64,000 nucleotides of DNA from Palleronia sp. LCG004 (GTDB taxonomy: Bacteria > Pseudomonadota > Alphaproteobacteria > Rhodobacterales > Rhodobacteraceae), in NCBI RefSeq assembly GCF_032931615.1, contig NZ_CP136759.1:992001-1056000 (forward strand), given 5' to 3'. This document shows, piece after piece, positions 19,631-28,754 of the stretch. Position numbers and translations under genes: made by a program. Under the pieces are notes generated by a model. It was not told where the DNA came from and made no database searches. It saw only the letters and a program-made list of their open reading frames with translations. The first letter of the stretch is position 1. Every line of letters starts with the position of its first letter.

Positions 19631-21309
19631 TGCATATCGACGAGACATATCCCCGCACGATCAATTCGCTGCCCGAAGGGGCCACGGAAGTGTGGCTCTT
19701 CGAGAGCCTGCCCGCCCGTCGCGCCGCCGAGGCGCGGGGCGGTCCACGCGTGCGCTCTGCCTACAAGACGCTCCTCCACGACGTGATGGAGGACGGGCTT
19801 CTCGATGGCGCGACGCGCGCCACGATCCATTATCCCGTGGTCGACGGCTGTCCCGAGGATCGCTTCCGTCTCGAATGCTACCCGCTCCATGAGCTGCACG
19901 AATGGTGCGAGATCGCGTTTGCCCCCCGCGCGCATGAGGGCGACGGATTGCCGGAATACGTGGTCGAGACCGATCTCGCGACCCATCGGGTCCGCGTGCC
20001 GGTTCGTTGGGTCGAGGACGCATCCGGCGGGCGCATCCTTGCCGCCTGCGGCTGGGCATCCGGGGCCGGGGACGCGCACCTGCCCACCGAATACGAGGCC
20101 ATTTTCGGCCGTGCCTGCGCGGCGATGGCCGATCTGCCGCTCGATCCGCTGAACGCGGACGAGCCCGACGGCCCGTTCTTCGACCGCCTCGAGATCGACG
20201 CGACCGTTCCGGCCGGGGATCTGACGCTTCCGGTCGGCCACGAATGCATTTCCCTCGCCGAAGCGCTGCACGAGGACATCTACTTCGCGAGTCTCGAGAT
20301 CTTCCGTCATCGTCTCGGCCTCGGACCCGAAGAACGGTCGGTGAAATCCGGTCAGGTCGTGCCCCGCATCGTCACGGGCGACGAGCCGCGCCTGTCGATG
20401 CGGCTCGTCGACGGAACGGCGGACGCGGACGCACCCGGCGCAAGCCCCGCGCTCGACGACGCGACGCATTGGCTCACGCCCGGAGAGATCGCGGCGCATC
20501 TGGGTGCCATAGGCGGCACCCGGTACGAGGCACGGTCGCGTCAGGGCAGGGCGGTTCCGGGCACGTATGTCGCGGGCCGGGGGCAAGCGATGCTCGCCAT
20601 CTCGGCCGGGCAGCACGCGAACGAAAGCTCGCCCATGGTGGGGGCCCTGCGCGCGGGGCGCGATCTGGCGAAGACGGGTCGGGTTTCGTTCACGCTCAAC
20701 CCGCTCGAGAATCCCGACGGGTATGCCGTCTTCCGCGACCTCTGCCGCGCGCAGCCGCGCCACATGCATCACGCCGCGCGCTATACCGCGAGCGGTGCGG
20801 ATCTGAGCCATGGCCAGGGCCGCTTCGAAAGCGCGATCCGCGACATCGCCCGCGATCATCTTCGCGCCAAGGTCCACGTGAACCTGCACGGCTATCCCAG
20901 CCATGAATGGACGCGTCCGCTTTCGGGCTACATCCCGCACGGCTTCGGGCAATGGACGATCCCCAAGGGATTCTTCCTGATCCTCCGCCACGATCCGGAT
21001 GAAGCGGAGCTTGCGGCACGTGTGCTCGGCGCGGGGCTCGCCGCGCTCGCGGAGTTTCCCGAACTCGTCGCGCAGAACCGCCGGATGCTCGCGCTCTACG
21101 ACAGCTATGTCTCCGGCCGGTCGTTCGACGTCTATGCCGACGCGATCCCCTACACCATCCGGGAGGAGGCCGATCCCGGCTATCCCGTGACGCTCATCAC
21201 CGAGGCACCGGACGAGACCATCGGCGGCGAGGATTTCCGCATCGCGCAGGAAGGGCAGTATCGCGTGGTGATGGCCGTGGCCCGCGCGCTCGGCACGGGC
21301 CACGCCTGA
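19630..21309 (+). CDS. M14-family zinc carboxypeptidase with a long N-terminal domain
   Basis: The 559-residue protein ends the operon. The C-terminal region (about 285-559) has M14 features: the zinc motif HxNE in SAGQHANESSPMVG (about residue 331), an Asn-Pro block SFTLNPLENPDG, the distal zinc-ligand-like HVNLHGYPSHEW and a catalytic-Glu-like LITEAPDET. The first 280 residues, beginning MHIDETYPRTINSLPEG, form a domain that I cannot assign. There is no signal peptide, so it should act in the cytoplasm on imported peptides or amide conjugates. It converges on tctA with a gap of seven bases. Confidence 0.85.
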   Translation: MHIDETYPRTINSLPEGATEVWLFESLPARRAAEARGGPRVRSAYKTLLHDVMEDGLLDGATRATIHYPVVDGCPEDRFRLECYPLHELHEWCEIAFAPRAHEGDGLPEYVVETDLATHRVRVPVRWVEDASGGRILAACGWASGAGDAHLPTEYEAIFGRACAAMADLPLDPLNADEPDGPFFDRLEIDATVPAGDLTLPVGHECISLAEALHEDIYFASLEIFRHRLGLGPEERSVKSGQVVPRIVTGDEPRLSMRLVDGTADADAPGASPALDDATHWLTPGEIAAHLGAIGGTRYEARSRQGRAVPGTYVAGRGQAMLAISAGQHANESSPMVGALRAGRDLAKTGRVSFTLNPLENPDGYAVFRDLCRAQPRHMHHAARYTASGADLSHGQGRFESAIRDIARDHLRAKVHVNLHGYPSHEWTRPLSGYIPHGFGQWTIPKGFFLILRHDPDEAELAARVLGAGLAALAEFPELVAQNRRMLALYDSYVSGRSFDVYADAIPYTIREEADPGYPVTLITEAPDETIGGEDFRIAQEGQYRVVMAVARALGTGHA

Positions 21310-21316
21310 AGGGCGG

Positions 21317-22828
21317 TCAGTCCGTCGGGCGCGTCGCATCCATCCGGCGGTCCCTGACGGCCAGCCAGACCGACAGCGCAAGGAATAGCGCGGTCAGCAC
21401 GTAGAGCACGATCGAGATCCAGCTCGACAGCAGGATCGACCAATCCCCGTCCGAGATCGACATGGCGCGGCGCAGGTTCCGCTCCATGTCGCCGCCGAGC
21501 AGCAGCCCCAGAACGAGCGGCACGAGGCTGATGTCGAGCTTGCGCAGCAGATAGCCCAGCATCCCGAAGAGGATCATCACCTCCAGATCGAAGACCGAGT
21601 TGGCGATCGCGAACACGCCCACGAAGCTCACCGCCGCCACGACGGGCATCAGCGCCCATGTCGGCACCATCATCATCCGCGTGAACAGCCCGATCAGCGG
21701 CAGGTTCAGCACCAGCAGCGCGATGTTCGCAAGGTAGAGCGACGCGACCAGCCCCCAGACGAGATCCGGCTGCCGCGCGAAGAGAAGCGGTCCCGGCTGC
21801 ACGTTGAGCGAGATCAGCATGGCCAGCATCACGGCCGTCGTCCCCGACCCCGGCACCCCGAGCGACAGCATCGGGATGAGCGCGCCGCCCGAGGCCGCGT
21901 TGTTGCCCGCCTCGGGGGCCGCCACGCCGCGCGGATCGCCCTTGCCGAACCGTCCCTCGCGGTTGCTGACCTGCTTTTCCATCGAATAGCTCATCACCGC
22001 GCCCAGCGACGCGCCCGCGCCGGGCAGGACGCCCGCGACGAAGCCCACGATCGATCCCCGCGCCATGGCCGCGCGTGTGGCCCAGATCGTGCGGAAATCG
22101 GGCAGCCAGCTCTGCACCCGGATCGAGGCCGACCGATCGCGCGCGCGACGCTCCAGAAGGAACAGGATCTCGGAAATCGCGAAGAGCCCGACCAGCGCGA
22201 CAATCGCGTCCACCCCGTCGTAGATATGGTAGTTGCCGCCGGTGAAGCGGGGGATGCCGCTGATCGGGTCGATGCCGATCGTCGCGATCATGAGGCCGAT
22301 CACGGCCGACAGCAGCGTCTTGCGCGGATCGACGCCCGCGATGCCGCCGATCGTGGCGAAGGCCAGGATGTAGAGCGCGAAGTAATCCGCCGGTCCGAAA
22401 TAGATCGCCGCCTGCGCGAGGAGCGGCGCAAAGAGCGTGAGGCCGATCACCGACACGGTCGCCCCCACGAAGGAAGCCACGCCCGAGATCGCCAGCGCAT
22501 CGGCCGCGCGGCCCTGCTGGGCCATCGGATAGCCGTCGAGCGTCGTCATCACCGCCGGTTCGTCGCCCGGAATGTTCAGCAGGATCGAGCTGATCCGGCC
22601 GCCATACATGCAGCCGAAATAGACCGCCGAAAGCAGGATGAGCGACGAGGTCGCGTCGAACCCGAAGGCAAAGGTCAGCGGGATGAGGATCGCGACGCCG
22701 TTCACGGGCCCGAGGCCCGGCATCGCGCCGATCAGCGTGCCCGCGAAACATCCGAGCAGCAGGAGCGCAAGATTGAGGGGGGTCAGCGCCACGGCGAAGC
22801 CGCCACCGAGCGCGATCAGGGTTTCCAC
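21317..22828 (-). CDS. tripartite tricarboxylate transporter large membrane subunit (TctA family)
   Basis: The 503-residue protein has about 11-12 membrane segments and the glycine-rich TctA signature CFAGTLIGAMPGLGPVNG near residue 32, repeated in weaker form near residue 245 (GFVAGVLPGAGASLGAVMSYS). It is the channel subunit of a secondary, ion-driven uptake system that needs the small TctB and the periplasmic TctC subunits encoded just upstream. The substrate (a carboxylate) cannot be told from sequence. Confidence 0.95.
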   Translation of the reverse strand: METLIALGGGFAVALTPLNLALLLLGCFAGTLIGAMPGLGPVNGVAILIPLTFAFGFDATSSLILLSAVYFGCMYGGRISSILLNIPGDEPAVMTTLDGYPMAQQGRAADALAISGVASFVGATVSVIGLTLFAPLLAQAAIYFGPADYFALYILAFATIGGIAGVDPRKTLLSAVIGLMIATIGIDPISGIPRFTGGNYHIYDGVDAIVALVGLFAISEILFLLERRARDRSASIRVQSWLPDFRTIWATRAAMARGSIVGFVAGVLPGAGASLGAVMSYSMEKQVSNREGRFGKGDPRGVAAPEAGNNAASGGALIPMLSLGVPGSGTTAVMLAMLISLNVQPGPLLFARQPDLVWGLVASLYLANIALLVLNLPLIGLFTRMMMVPTWALMPVVAAVSFVGVFAIANSVFDLEVMILFGMLGYLLRKLDISLVPLVLGLLLGGDMERNLRRAMSISDGDWSILLSSWISIVLYVLTALFLALSVWLAVRDRRMDATRPTD

Positions 22829-22841
22829 GGGGGTACTCTCC

Positions 22842-23270
22842 TCAGAACCATGTGCCGAGCGGGGCCAGCGGCAGGCCCAGCACCCGGTCGAAAAGCGCCC
22901 AGAGTGCCGGCGCGATCACCGCGCCCAGCACGACCGATTTTCCGGCCGGCCCGTCCAGCACGATCGCCAGCAGCGCCACGAGCAGGAATGTCGCGATGAG
23001 AAATCCGAGCGGCACCAGCAACCACGCATAGCCCAGCAGCACGACGAGCGCGGCCCCCTGTCGGAGCAGCCGCTCGGGGCGTGGCCAGGCGACCTCGCTC
23101 CCGGGCCAGACGACGAGCGATGCGGACAGCATCATCGCCGGAATGCCCACGATGACGGGAAAGACCGCCGGGCCCAGCACGTCGCCGAACGGGGCCTCGT
23201 AGAGCCGCGCCTGCATGACGAAAAGCGCCGCGATCACGAAGACCGCGGCGCCGACGATCCGTGTCGTCAT
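22842..23270 (-). CDS. tripartite tricarboxylate transporter small membrane subunit (TctB family)
   Basis: The 142-residue protein starts at the ATG that overlaps the tctC stop by four bases. It has four predicted membrane segments (MTTRIVGAAVFVIAALFVM, then segments at about 35-55, 75-105 and 115-135), typical of TctB in size and topology. Similarity between TctB proteins is low, so the call depends on its place between the TctC and TctA genes. Confidence 0.85.
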   Translation of the reverse strand: MTTRIVGAAVFVIAALFVMQARLYEAPFGDVLGPAVFPVIVGIPAMMLSASLVVWPGSEVAWPRPERLLRQGAALVVLLGYAWLLVPLGFLIATFLLVALLAIVLDGPAGKSVVLGAVIAPALWALFDRVLGLPLAPLGTWF

Positions 23271-24238
23271 TCGATGATGCCGATCTCGCGCGAGATCTTG
23301 GCCATCTGCTCTTCCTGCTGCTGGACGTATTCGGTGAACTCGTCGCCACCGCGCCAGATCGGGATCAGTCCCGATTCCTTGGCCGCGCTCTGCCATTCCT
23401 CGCTGTTGTAGAGCGTCTCGAGCCGGTCGACCCATTGCTGGTACGCTTCGTCCGAGACGTCGCCGCCGGTATAGAGCCCGCGCCAGTTGTAGCCGGTCAC
23501 GTCGACGCCCTGGCTCACCGCCGTGGGCAGGTCGGGGAAGGCCGGGATCGGCTCGTCGGACAGCACGGCCAGAACCTTGATGTCGCCCGACTCGATGAAG
23601 CCCGCGATCTCCCCGATATCGGTCGATACGACGTCGACCTGGCCGCCCATCATCTGCGTCACCGCATCGGTGCCGCCGTCGAACTGGACCCAGCGCAACG
23701 CCGAAAGGTCCTCGAGCCCCGCGGCGTCGGCGACCTGCAGAAGGCGGATATGGTCCCAGCCGCCTGCGCCCGACGACCCGGCGGTCACGAGCGATGCGGG
23801 ATCGTTCGCCATCGCTTCGCTGACCGCCGCGAGATCGTCGTATTCGCTGTCGGCATCCACGGCGATCACGCCGACATCGGCCCCCAGCATGGCGATGTAG
23901 CGCATCGCGTCGAGCGGCGCGGGATAGCGGCCCTGCGCGATCTGCGTGATCCCGACGGTCGAGGTCGCGACGATCAGGTTCTCGTCACCCGGGCGTTCCC
24001 CGTCGACCATCGCAAAGGCCACGGCCCCGACGCCGCCGGGCATGTTCGTGACCTGGACGTTGCCGTCCACCAGGTCGAGATCGGTCAGGATCCGTCCGAT
24101 CGTGCGGCAGGTAAAGTCCCAGCCGCCGCCCGGTGCGGACGGGGCGATGCATTCCGTCGTCTGTGCCTGCGCCGGGGCAAACGATGCGAGCGCGGATAGC
24201 GTCGCACCGGCCAGCACGGCCGTGAACTTCAATTTCAT
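23267..24238 (-). CDS. tripartite tricarboxylate transporter substrate-binding protein (TctC/Bug family)
   Basis: The start at 24238 is chosen because AGGGAGG lies six bases upstream. The 323-residue protein has a signal peptide (KLKFTAVLAGATLSALASFA, cleaved after AQA) and the Bug-family pattern: CIAPSAPGGGWDFTCR, VTNMPGGVGAVAF and ALSDEPIPAFPDLPTAVSQG. It is the first gene of the tctCBA operon and is divergent from the HMG-CoA-lyase-like gene across a 131-bp shared control region. Confidence 0.94.
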   Translation of the reverse strand: MKLKFTAVLAGATLSALASFAPAQAQTTECIAPSAPGGGWDFTCRTIGRILTDLDLVDGNVQVTNMPGGVGAVAFAMVDGERPGDENLIVATSTVGITQIAQGRYPAPLDAMRYIAMLGADVGVIAVDADSEYDDLAAVSEAMANDPASLVTAGSSGAGGWDHIRLLQVADAAGLEDLSALRWVQFDGGTDAVTQMMGGQVDVVSTDIGEIAGFIESGDIKVLAVLSDEPIPAFPDLPTAVSQGVDVTGYNWRGLYTGGDVSDEAYQQWVDRLETLYNSEEWQSAAKESGLIPIWRGGDEFTEYVQQQEEQMAKISREIGIIE

Positions 24239-24369
24239 CTGATCCTCCCTTTGATCGTGAAAGCTACCACACAGGAGGTCCACGCGCTTTTCAAGCACGG
24301 ATACGGATCGTCGGCTTGTAAATCGCCGCGCCCCGCTGGCAGAGTGCGCGCGTTGGAGGAGGAGAAATC

Positions 24370-25329
24370 ATGAACGACGATCACGGCCCGGCCGCGCGCG
24401 GGCGACATATTACCATCTGCGAGGTAGGGCCCCGCGACGGTTTCCAGTCCGAGGAACGCTTTATCCCCACCGACGAGAAGATCGCGATCGTCGATGCGAT
24501 GTTCGCGGCGGGCCTGAGACAGATACAGGTGACATCTTTCGTAAGCCCCCGTGCGGTGCCGCAGCTCGCCGATGCCGAAGAGGTGCTCGCGCGCATTTCA
24601 CGCCCCGAAGGCGCCTCGGTCTCGGGCCTCGTCGCGAACCGCAAGGGCGCGGAACGTGCCGTCGGGGCAGGCGTCGATTTCGTCCACGGCGTCCTGTCGG
24701 CCTCCGAGACGCACAACCGCAAGAACGTGAACCGACCGATCGACGCGTCGCTATCCGAGATGGAGGAAGTTGCGGCCATCCTCGCACAAGGCGGCGTGGC
24801 GCTCGAAGGGGGGATCGCCACCGCCTTCGGCTGTCCGTTCGAGGGCGAAGTACCGGCAGAGCAGGTCGGCCGTATCGCCCGCCGGTATCAGGAGATGGGC
24901 GCGATGCGCGTCTCGCTCGGCGACACGACCGGAATGGCCACGCCCGTCACGGTCGCCGCCGCGATCTCTGCCATCCGCGATGCCGCACCGGGGCTCGAGA
25001 TCGGGCTGCACTTCCACAATACCCGCGGCGTGGGGCTCGCCTGCGTGATGACGGGGCTGTCGCTCGGCGTCACGCATTACGATGCCTCGATCGGGGGACT
25101 CGGCGGTTGCCCCTTCGCCGCCGGTGCGACCGGCAACATCTGTACCGAGGATCTCGTCTATCTGCTCGAGGAGAGCGGCTATGCGACGGGTGTCGATCTG
25201 CAGGCGATCATCGCCGTGGCGGAACGCACGCAGGAGACCTTGGGCCGACCGCTTCCGGGCCAGGTGATGAAGGCCGGACCGCGGCTCAGACGTTACGACC
25301 CGGACGCGACCCGGACCGCCGCGGGATGA
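24370..25329 (+). CDS. hydroxymethylglutaryl-CoA lyase-like enzyme
   Basis: The 319-residue protein has the HMGL-like TIM barrel: EVGPRDGFQSE (catalytic Arg-Asp), SFVSPRAVPQ, LGDTTGMATP, the metal-binding HFHNTRG and the flexible-loop cysteine block GLGGCPFAAGATGN. These enzymes cleave 3-hydroxy-3-methylglutaryl-CoA or related 3-hydroxy-acyl-CoAs such as citramalyl-CoA. A strong GGAGGAGG ribosome site precedes the start. Coupling by ATGA to a CoA-transferase and divergence from tctCBA suggest catabolism of an imported (branched) dicarboxylate by CoA activation and cleavage; the exact substrate is inference. Confidence 0.9.
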   Translation: MNDDHGPAARGRHITICEVGPRDGFQSEERFIPTDEKIAIVDAMFAAGLRQIQVTSFVSPRAVPQLADAEEVLARISRPEGASVSGLVANRKGAERAVGAGVDFVHGVLSASETHNRKNVNRPIDASLSEMEEVAAILAQGGVALEGGIATAFGCPFEGEVPAEQVGRIARRYQEMGAMRVSLGDTTGMATPVTVAAAISAIRDAAPGLEIGLHFHNTRGVGLACVMTGLSLGVTHYDASIGGLGGCPFAAGATGNICTEDLVYLLEESGYATGVDLQAIIAVAERTQETLGRPLPGQVMKAGPRLRRYDPDATRTAAG

Positions 25330-26516
25330 GCGATCTGCCGCTGTCCGGCGTACGCGTCGTCGATCTCACACGGATTCTTTCGGGTCCGTTCTGTTCCATG
25401 CTCCTGGGCGATCTCGGGGCCGATGTCGTCAAGGTCGAACCGCCGGGGCAGGGCGACCCCGTCCGCAAGCAGGGCGAGATCGTCGACGGAATGTCGTGGT
25501 ATTTCGCGGGCTTCAACCGCAACAAGCGGTCCCTCGCGCTCGACCTGAGGTCCGACGACGGGCGCGAGGTGCTGGCCAAACTGCTCGCCCGGGCCGACAT
25601 CCTGACCGAGAATTTCCGCCCCGGCGTCCTGTCGGAAATGGGCTTCACGCCCGAACGGCTGTCCGAGATCAATTCCGATCTGATCGTGGTCAGCGTGAAC
25701 GGCTACGGATCGAGCGGCCCCTACGCCACGCGTCCGGCCTTCGACTTCATCACGCAGGCCATGTCGGGCTTCATGGCGACGAACGGCACGCCCGAGACCG
25801 GACCGATCCGTACAGCTCCGCCGATCACGGATCTGGTGGCGGGTCTCTATGCCGCGCTCGGAGCTGTCGCGGCCCTGAGGGGGCGCGAGGCTGGCGGCCC
25901 CGCGCAGGCTGTCGAGGCCTCGATGATGATGTCGATGATGTCGATGCTTGCCTATCTGTCGTCGAACGCGCTCGCCAACGGGCGCGACCCGGTGCCGACG
26001 GGCAACGATCATCCGATCGCGTCGCCCTACGGGCTGTTCCGCGCGTCCGACGGTCATATCGCCGTCGCCCCCTCGACCGAGGTGATCGTGCGCCGGTTCC
26101 TGGGGGCGCTCGACCTGTCGCATCTGCTCGACGATCCGCGATTTTCCGACAATGCCGCCCGGCTCGAGAACCGCGCCGCGCTCAACCGGATGATCGACGA
26201 GGTGGTCTCGACCGACGCGCAATCCGTCTGGATCGAGCGTCTGAACGCCGCAGGCGTCCCATGCGGCAGGGTCCAGACCCTGACGGAGGCGTTGTCGGAT
26301 CCGCAGACCGAGGCTCAGGAAATGGTCCTGCGGGTCGAGCATCCGGGCCACGGAAAGGTCGGGATGACCGGCTTTCCGATCAAGTTCTCGAAGACGCCGC
26401 TCAGGCCGCGCCATCCGGCCCCCGATCTCGGGGCGCAGGGGGCCGACGTGCTTCGGGAGGCAGGGATCGACGATGCCACGATCGTCACGCTGCGCGAGGC
26501 GGGGATCCTGGGCTAG
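25326..26516 (+). CDS. CaiB/BaiF family (class III) CoA-transferase
   Basis: The 396-residue protein shows the family N-terminus (SGVRVVDLTRILSGPFCSM, LGDLGADVVKVEPPGQGD), the NRNKRSLALDL block and the catalytic aspartate region (about residue 165, RTAPPITDLVAGLYAALG). It would move CoA from a donor to a carboxylic acid, giving the thioester that the coupled lyase can cleave. It is followed by a bidirectional terminator. Confidence 0.94.
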   Translation: MSDLPLSGVRVVDLTRILSGPFCSMLLGDLGADVVKVEPPGQGDPVRKQGEIVDGMSWYFAGFNRNKRSLALDLRSDDGREVLAKLLARADILTENFRPGVLSEMGFTPERLSEINSDLIVVSVNGYGSSGPYATRPAFDFITQAMSGFMATNGTPETGPIRTAPPITDLVAGLYAALGAVAALRGREAGGPAQAVEASMMMSMMSMLAYLSSNALANGRDPVPTGNDHPIASPYGLFRASDGHIAVAPSTEVIVRRFLGALDLSHLLDDPRFSDNAARLENRAALNRMIDEVVSTDAQSVWIERLNAAGVPCGRVQTLTEALSDPQTEAQEMVLRVEHPGHGKVGMTGFPIKFSKTPLRPRHPAPDLGAQGADVLREAGIDDATIVTLREAGILG

Positions 26517-26525
26517 GCCGGAACG

Positions 26526-26555
26526 AAAAACGCCCGCTCCGGAGAGCGGGCGTTT
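26526..26555. terminator. bidirectional intrinsic terminator
   Basis: CGCCCGCTC (26531-26539) and GAGCGGGCG (26544-26552) form a perfect 9-bp stem with loop CGGA. A-rich bases precede it and TTT follows, so it can stop the CoA-transferase transcript on the plus strand and the DUF3618 transcript on the minus strand. It lies between two convergent genes. Confidence 0.88.
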
Positions 26556-26576
26556 CGCGGCGAAACCTGACGAATG

Positions 26577-27662
26577 TCAGCTATTCGACGGATGGCCGAG
26601 ATTCTGCTTCTCGGCCTCGTCGCGCGCCGCATCGGCGACGCGCTTTGCCGCGCCTTCTGCCCGATCGACGGCCGCGTCGGCGGCGCTGCCCTCACCATGG
26701 CTTTCGCGATCCGCTCGATCCTTGGCGTCGCGCGCGGCCGCGTCGGCGTCTTCGCGGACTTCCTCGCCGACCTCGCGCGCCTCGTCGAGAGCGGCACCCG
26801 CGACGCGTTCGAGCTTTTCGCGTTCCTCGGCAAAGACGCGCTCGGCCTCGTCATAGAGGTGGTCGCTCTCTTCTCCGAAATACTCGTCTTCGTAGCGCGT
26901 GCGGGGCAGACTGCCCGCGATCGCGGCACCGACGGCGAAGGCCAGAGCCCCCGCGACGAGTGGATGCTCGTCGAAGAAATCGACCGCTCGGTCGGCTCCG
27001 CGGCCGATCCCGGCGCTCGCCCGTTCACTGGCGACGATCGCCCGTTCGCGTGCCGCGATGATGCGCTCGCGTGCCTCTTCGCTCATCCTTTCGGTGCCTT
27101 CGGAAAGACGGCGTTGCATGTCGGACGACCGGTCGCGAATACGTCCGGCGGCAGATTCCGCACCGTGACGCGCCGACCTCGCGTTGTCCGACACCGACCG
27201 CCTGCCGGAACGAACGCCGGCACGAAGGCGCTGACCCGCGCTCGGGCCCCGGTCCGCATCGGTGATCCAGTTCGGACCGCTGCCCTCGGGGACGGGTCCG
27301 CGCGGACCGATGGACGCATCGGCATCCGCGCCGTAGGCCGTCTTGCGACCGCCACCGATCGTAGTGTCGTCATCGGCCGCGCGACGGATCGTCTGGTCGA
27401 TGTGGCTGGCGCTCGGCCCGCGACCGAAGATGAGCCAGCCAAGCCCGATCCCGGCCACGGCGAGCGCGAGCGGATTCTGCTGTGCGGAATGGGAGATCGA
27501 CCGTCCCCATTCGCCGCCATGTTCGCGGGCATTGTCGGAGATGCTCCGGAAGATCGTTTCGGGCGAGAACGTGTTCTGGAGCGCGACGAGCGTGTTCTGC
27601 AGACCTTCGCGGTTTTCGCGCAGTTCCGCCTCGATCTCGTCGGGTGTTCGATGGTCACTCAT
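26577..27662 (-). CDS. DUF3618 domain protein, membrane-associated
   Basis: The 361-residue protein opens with the DUF3618 signature (RTPDEIEAELRENREGLQNTL) and a hydrophobic segment at about 66-82 (ALAVAGIGLGWLIFG). A second glycine/alanine-rich hydrophobic segment lies at about 237-256 (HPLVAGALAFAVGAAIAGS). The rest is highly charged, with long predicted helices rich in Ala, Glu, Asp and Arg that resemble coiled coils. Function is unknown. It ends a four-gene operon with a holin-superfamily protein, a pattern linked to envelope or stress functions in alphaproteobacteria. Confidence 0.85.
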   Translation of the reverse strand: MSDHRTPDEIEAELRENREGLQNTLVALQNTFSPETIFRSISDNAREHGGEWGRSISHSAQQNPLALAVAGIGLGWLIFGRGPSASHIDQTIRRAADDDTTIGGGRKTAYGADADASIGPRGPVPEGSGPNWITDADRGPSAGQRLRAGVRSGRRSVSDNARSARHGAESAAGRIRDRSSDMQRRLSEGTERMSEEARERIIAARERAIVASERASAGIGRGADRAVDFFDEHPLVAGALAFAVGAAIAGSLPRTRYEDEYFGEESDHLYDEAERVFAEEREKLERVAGAALDEAREVGEEVREDADAAARDAKDRADRESHGEGSAADAAVDRAEGAAKRVADAARDEAEKQNLGHPSNS

Positions 27663-27663
27663 T

Positions 27664-28083
27664 TTACAGTGCCTTCTTAACGGCTTCGCCGTCGCGTTCC
27701 ACGTTCTTCGCGGTGCGCGTCGGAGCGAGCGATGTCAGTTTGAGGTCGTTGACCCCCTTGCGTGCGAGGATCGCCGCGATTGCCGCGAAGACCACGCCGA
27801 CGAGAAGCGCGGACCAGCCGGCATCGAGGCCGAGTTCGGTGATCCCGACGACGAGCGCGCTTGCCAGCACGTTCAGCGCCACGAGCAGGATCACGACGCC
27901 CGCGACGATCATGCCGATCGCGGCCCCCGCCTGCTTGGCATTCTGATCCATTTCGGCACGCAGGAGATTGAGCTCACCGCGCAGCAGCGCGATGACCTGC
28001 TGGAGCGCGTCGCCGAGAAGCGTGCCGGTCTGCCGCAACTGGTGACGCGTTCCGTTGGTCTTGGTCGTGTCGGTATCGGACAT
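27664..28083 (-). CDS. small membrane protein, DUF1469/phage-holin-III-superfamily type
   Basis: The 139-residue protein has a soluble helix (about 14-50, DALQQVIALLRGELNLLRAEM), two adjacent hydrophobic segments (about 54-76 and 84-106) and a basic tail, the layout of the holin-like DUF1469 family that is common in chromosomes and not a sign of a prophage. The ATG at 28083 follows GGGAG with seven-base spacing and overlaps the upstream stop as TGATG. Confidence 0.8.
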   Translation of the reverse strand: MSDTDTTKTNGTRHQLRQTGTLLGDALQQVIALLRGELNLLRAEMDQNAKQAGAAIGMIVAGVVILLVALNVLASALVVGITELGLDAGWSALLVGVVFAAIAAILARKGVNDLKLTSLAPTRTAKNVERDGEAVKKAL

Positions 28084-28739
28084 CACACGTCTCCCGGTGT
28101 TCTGGTGGCGTTGGGGGAGGGCATTCCCGTCGAGGGGGTTCCTGTCCCTGGGGTGGTCGTCACCGGCGTCGTCGCGGGGCCAGGCACGGCGCTGCGATCG
28201 ACCGGCGCGCTCGGGGGCGTGGGGGTCGTCGGCGTTGGGGTCGTTCCGCGGGGACCGCGGTCGTACGATCCGAAATCGTCATGGCTGCCGGACGACCCGT
28301 AACCGCCGCGCGGTGCCGAGGCCGACGCCTTCGCGAAGCGCGATACGGCGAAGCCCGCGAGAGCCGCCCCGCCGAGGAAGGCGAGAGGATTGCGGCGTGC
28401 GAAATCGCTCGCATCGCCGGCAAGCTGACCGAGATCGCGATCGCGCACGGCATCGGATGCATCGGCAAGCGCGCCTGCGATCTGACCAAAGGATTTTTCC
28501 TGCGGCGAGCCGCTGCGCATGTCATCGGCCGCACGCCTGAGCGCATCGGCAAAACCAGAGATTTCCGAGGCAATACCGCTCTTCGCGCGGTCGGCCCGGG
28601 AATAAGCCTCTTCCTGAGCGCGTGCGCCCAGGGATTCGGCGGTTGTCTGGGCATCATCGCGAAGTCGTTCGGCGGCGTGCTTCATGTCCTCGCCGGCCTC
28701 CCGATCCACGCGACGATTGTCGGGATCATTGTCGTTCAT
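28083..28739 (-). CDS. amphipathic protein with one membrane segment and a Pro/Thr-rich tail
   Basis: The 218-residue protein has a charged, Ala-rich helical N-terminal part (about 15-125), a hydrophobic glycine-rich segment (about 130-145, NPLAFLGGAALAGFAV, resembling glycine-zipper DUF883/CsbD-type membrane tails) and a low-complexity tail rich in Pro, Thr and Gly (TPTPTTPTPPSAP). No enzyme motif is visible. It is coupled to the holin-like gene downstream; a GGAAAAG ribosome site lies upstream. Its function is unknown. Confidence 0.75.
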   Translation of the reverse strand: MNDNDPDNRRVDREAGEDMKHAAERLRDDAQTTAESLGARAQEEAYSRADRAKSGIASEISGFADALRRAADDMRSGSPQEKSFGQIAGALADASDAVRDRDLGQLAGDASDFARRNPLAFLGGAALAGFAVSRFAKASASAPRGGYGSSGSHDDFGSYDRGPRGTTPTPTTPTPPSAPVDRSAVPGPATTPVTTTPGTGTPSTGMPSPNATRTPGDV

Positions 28740-28754
28740 GAGGCTTTTCCTTCG

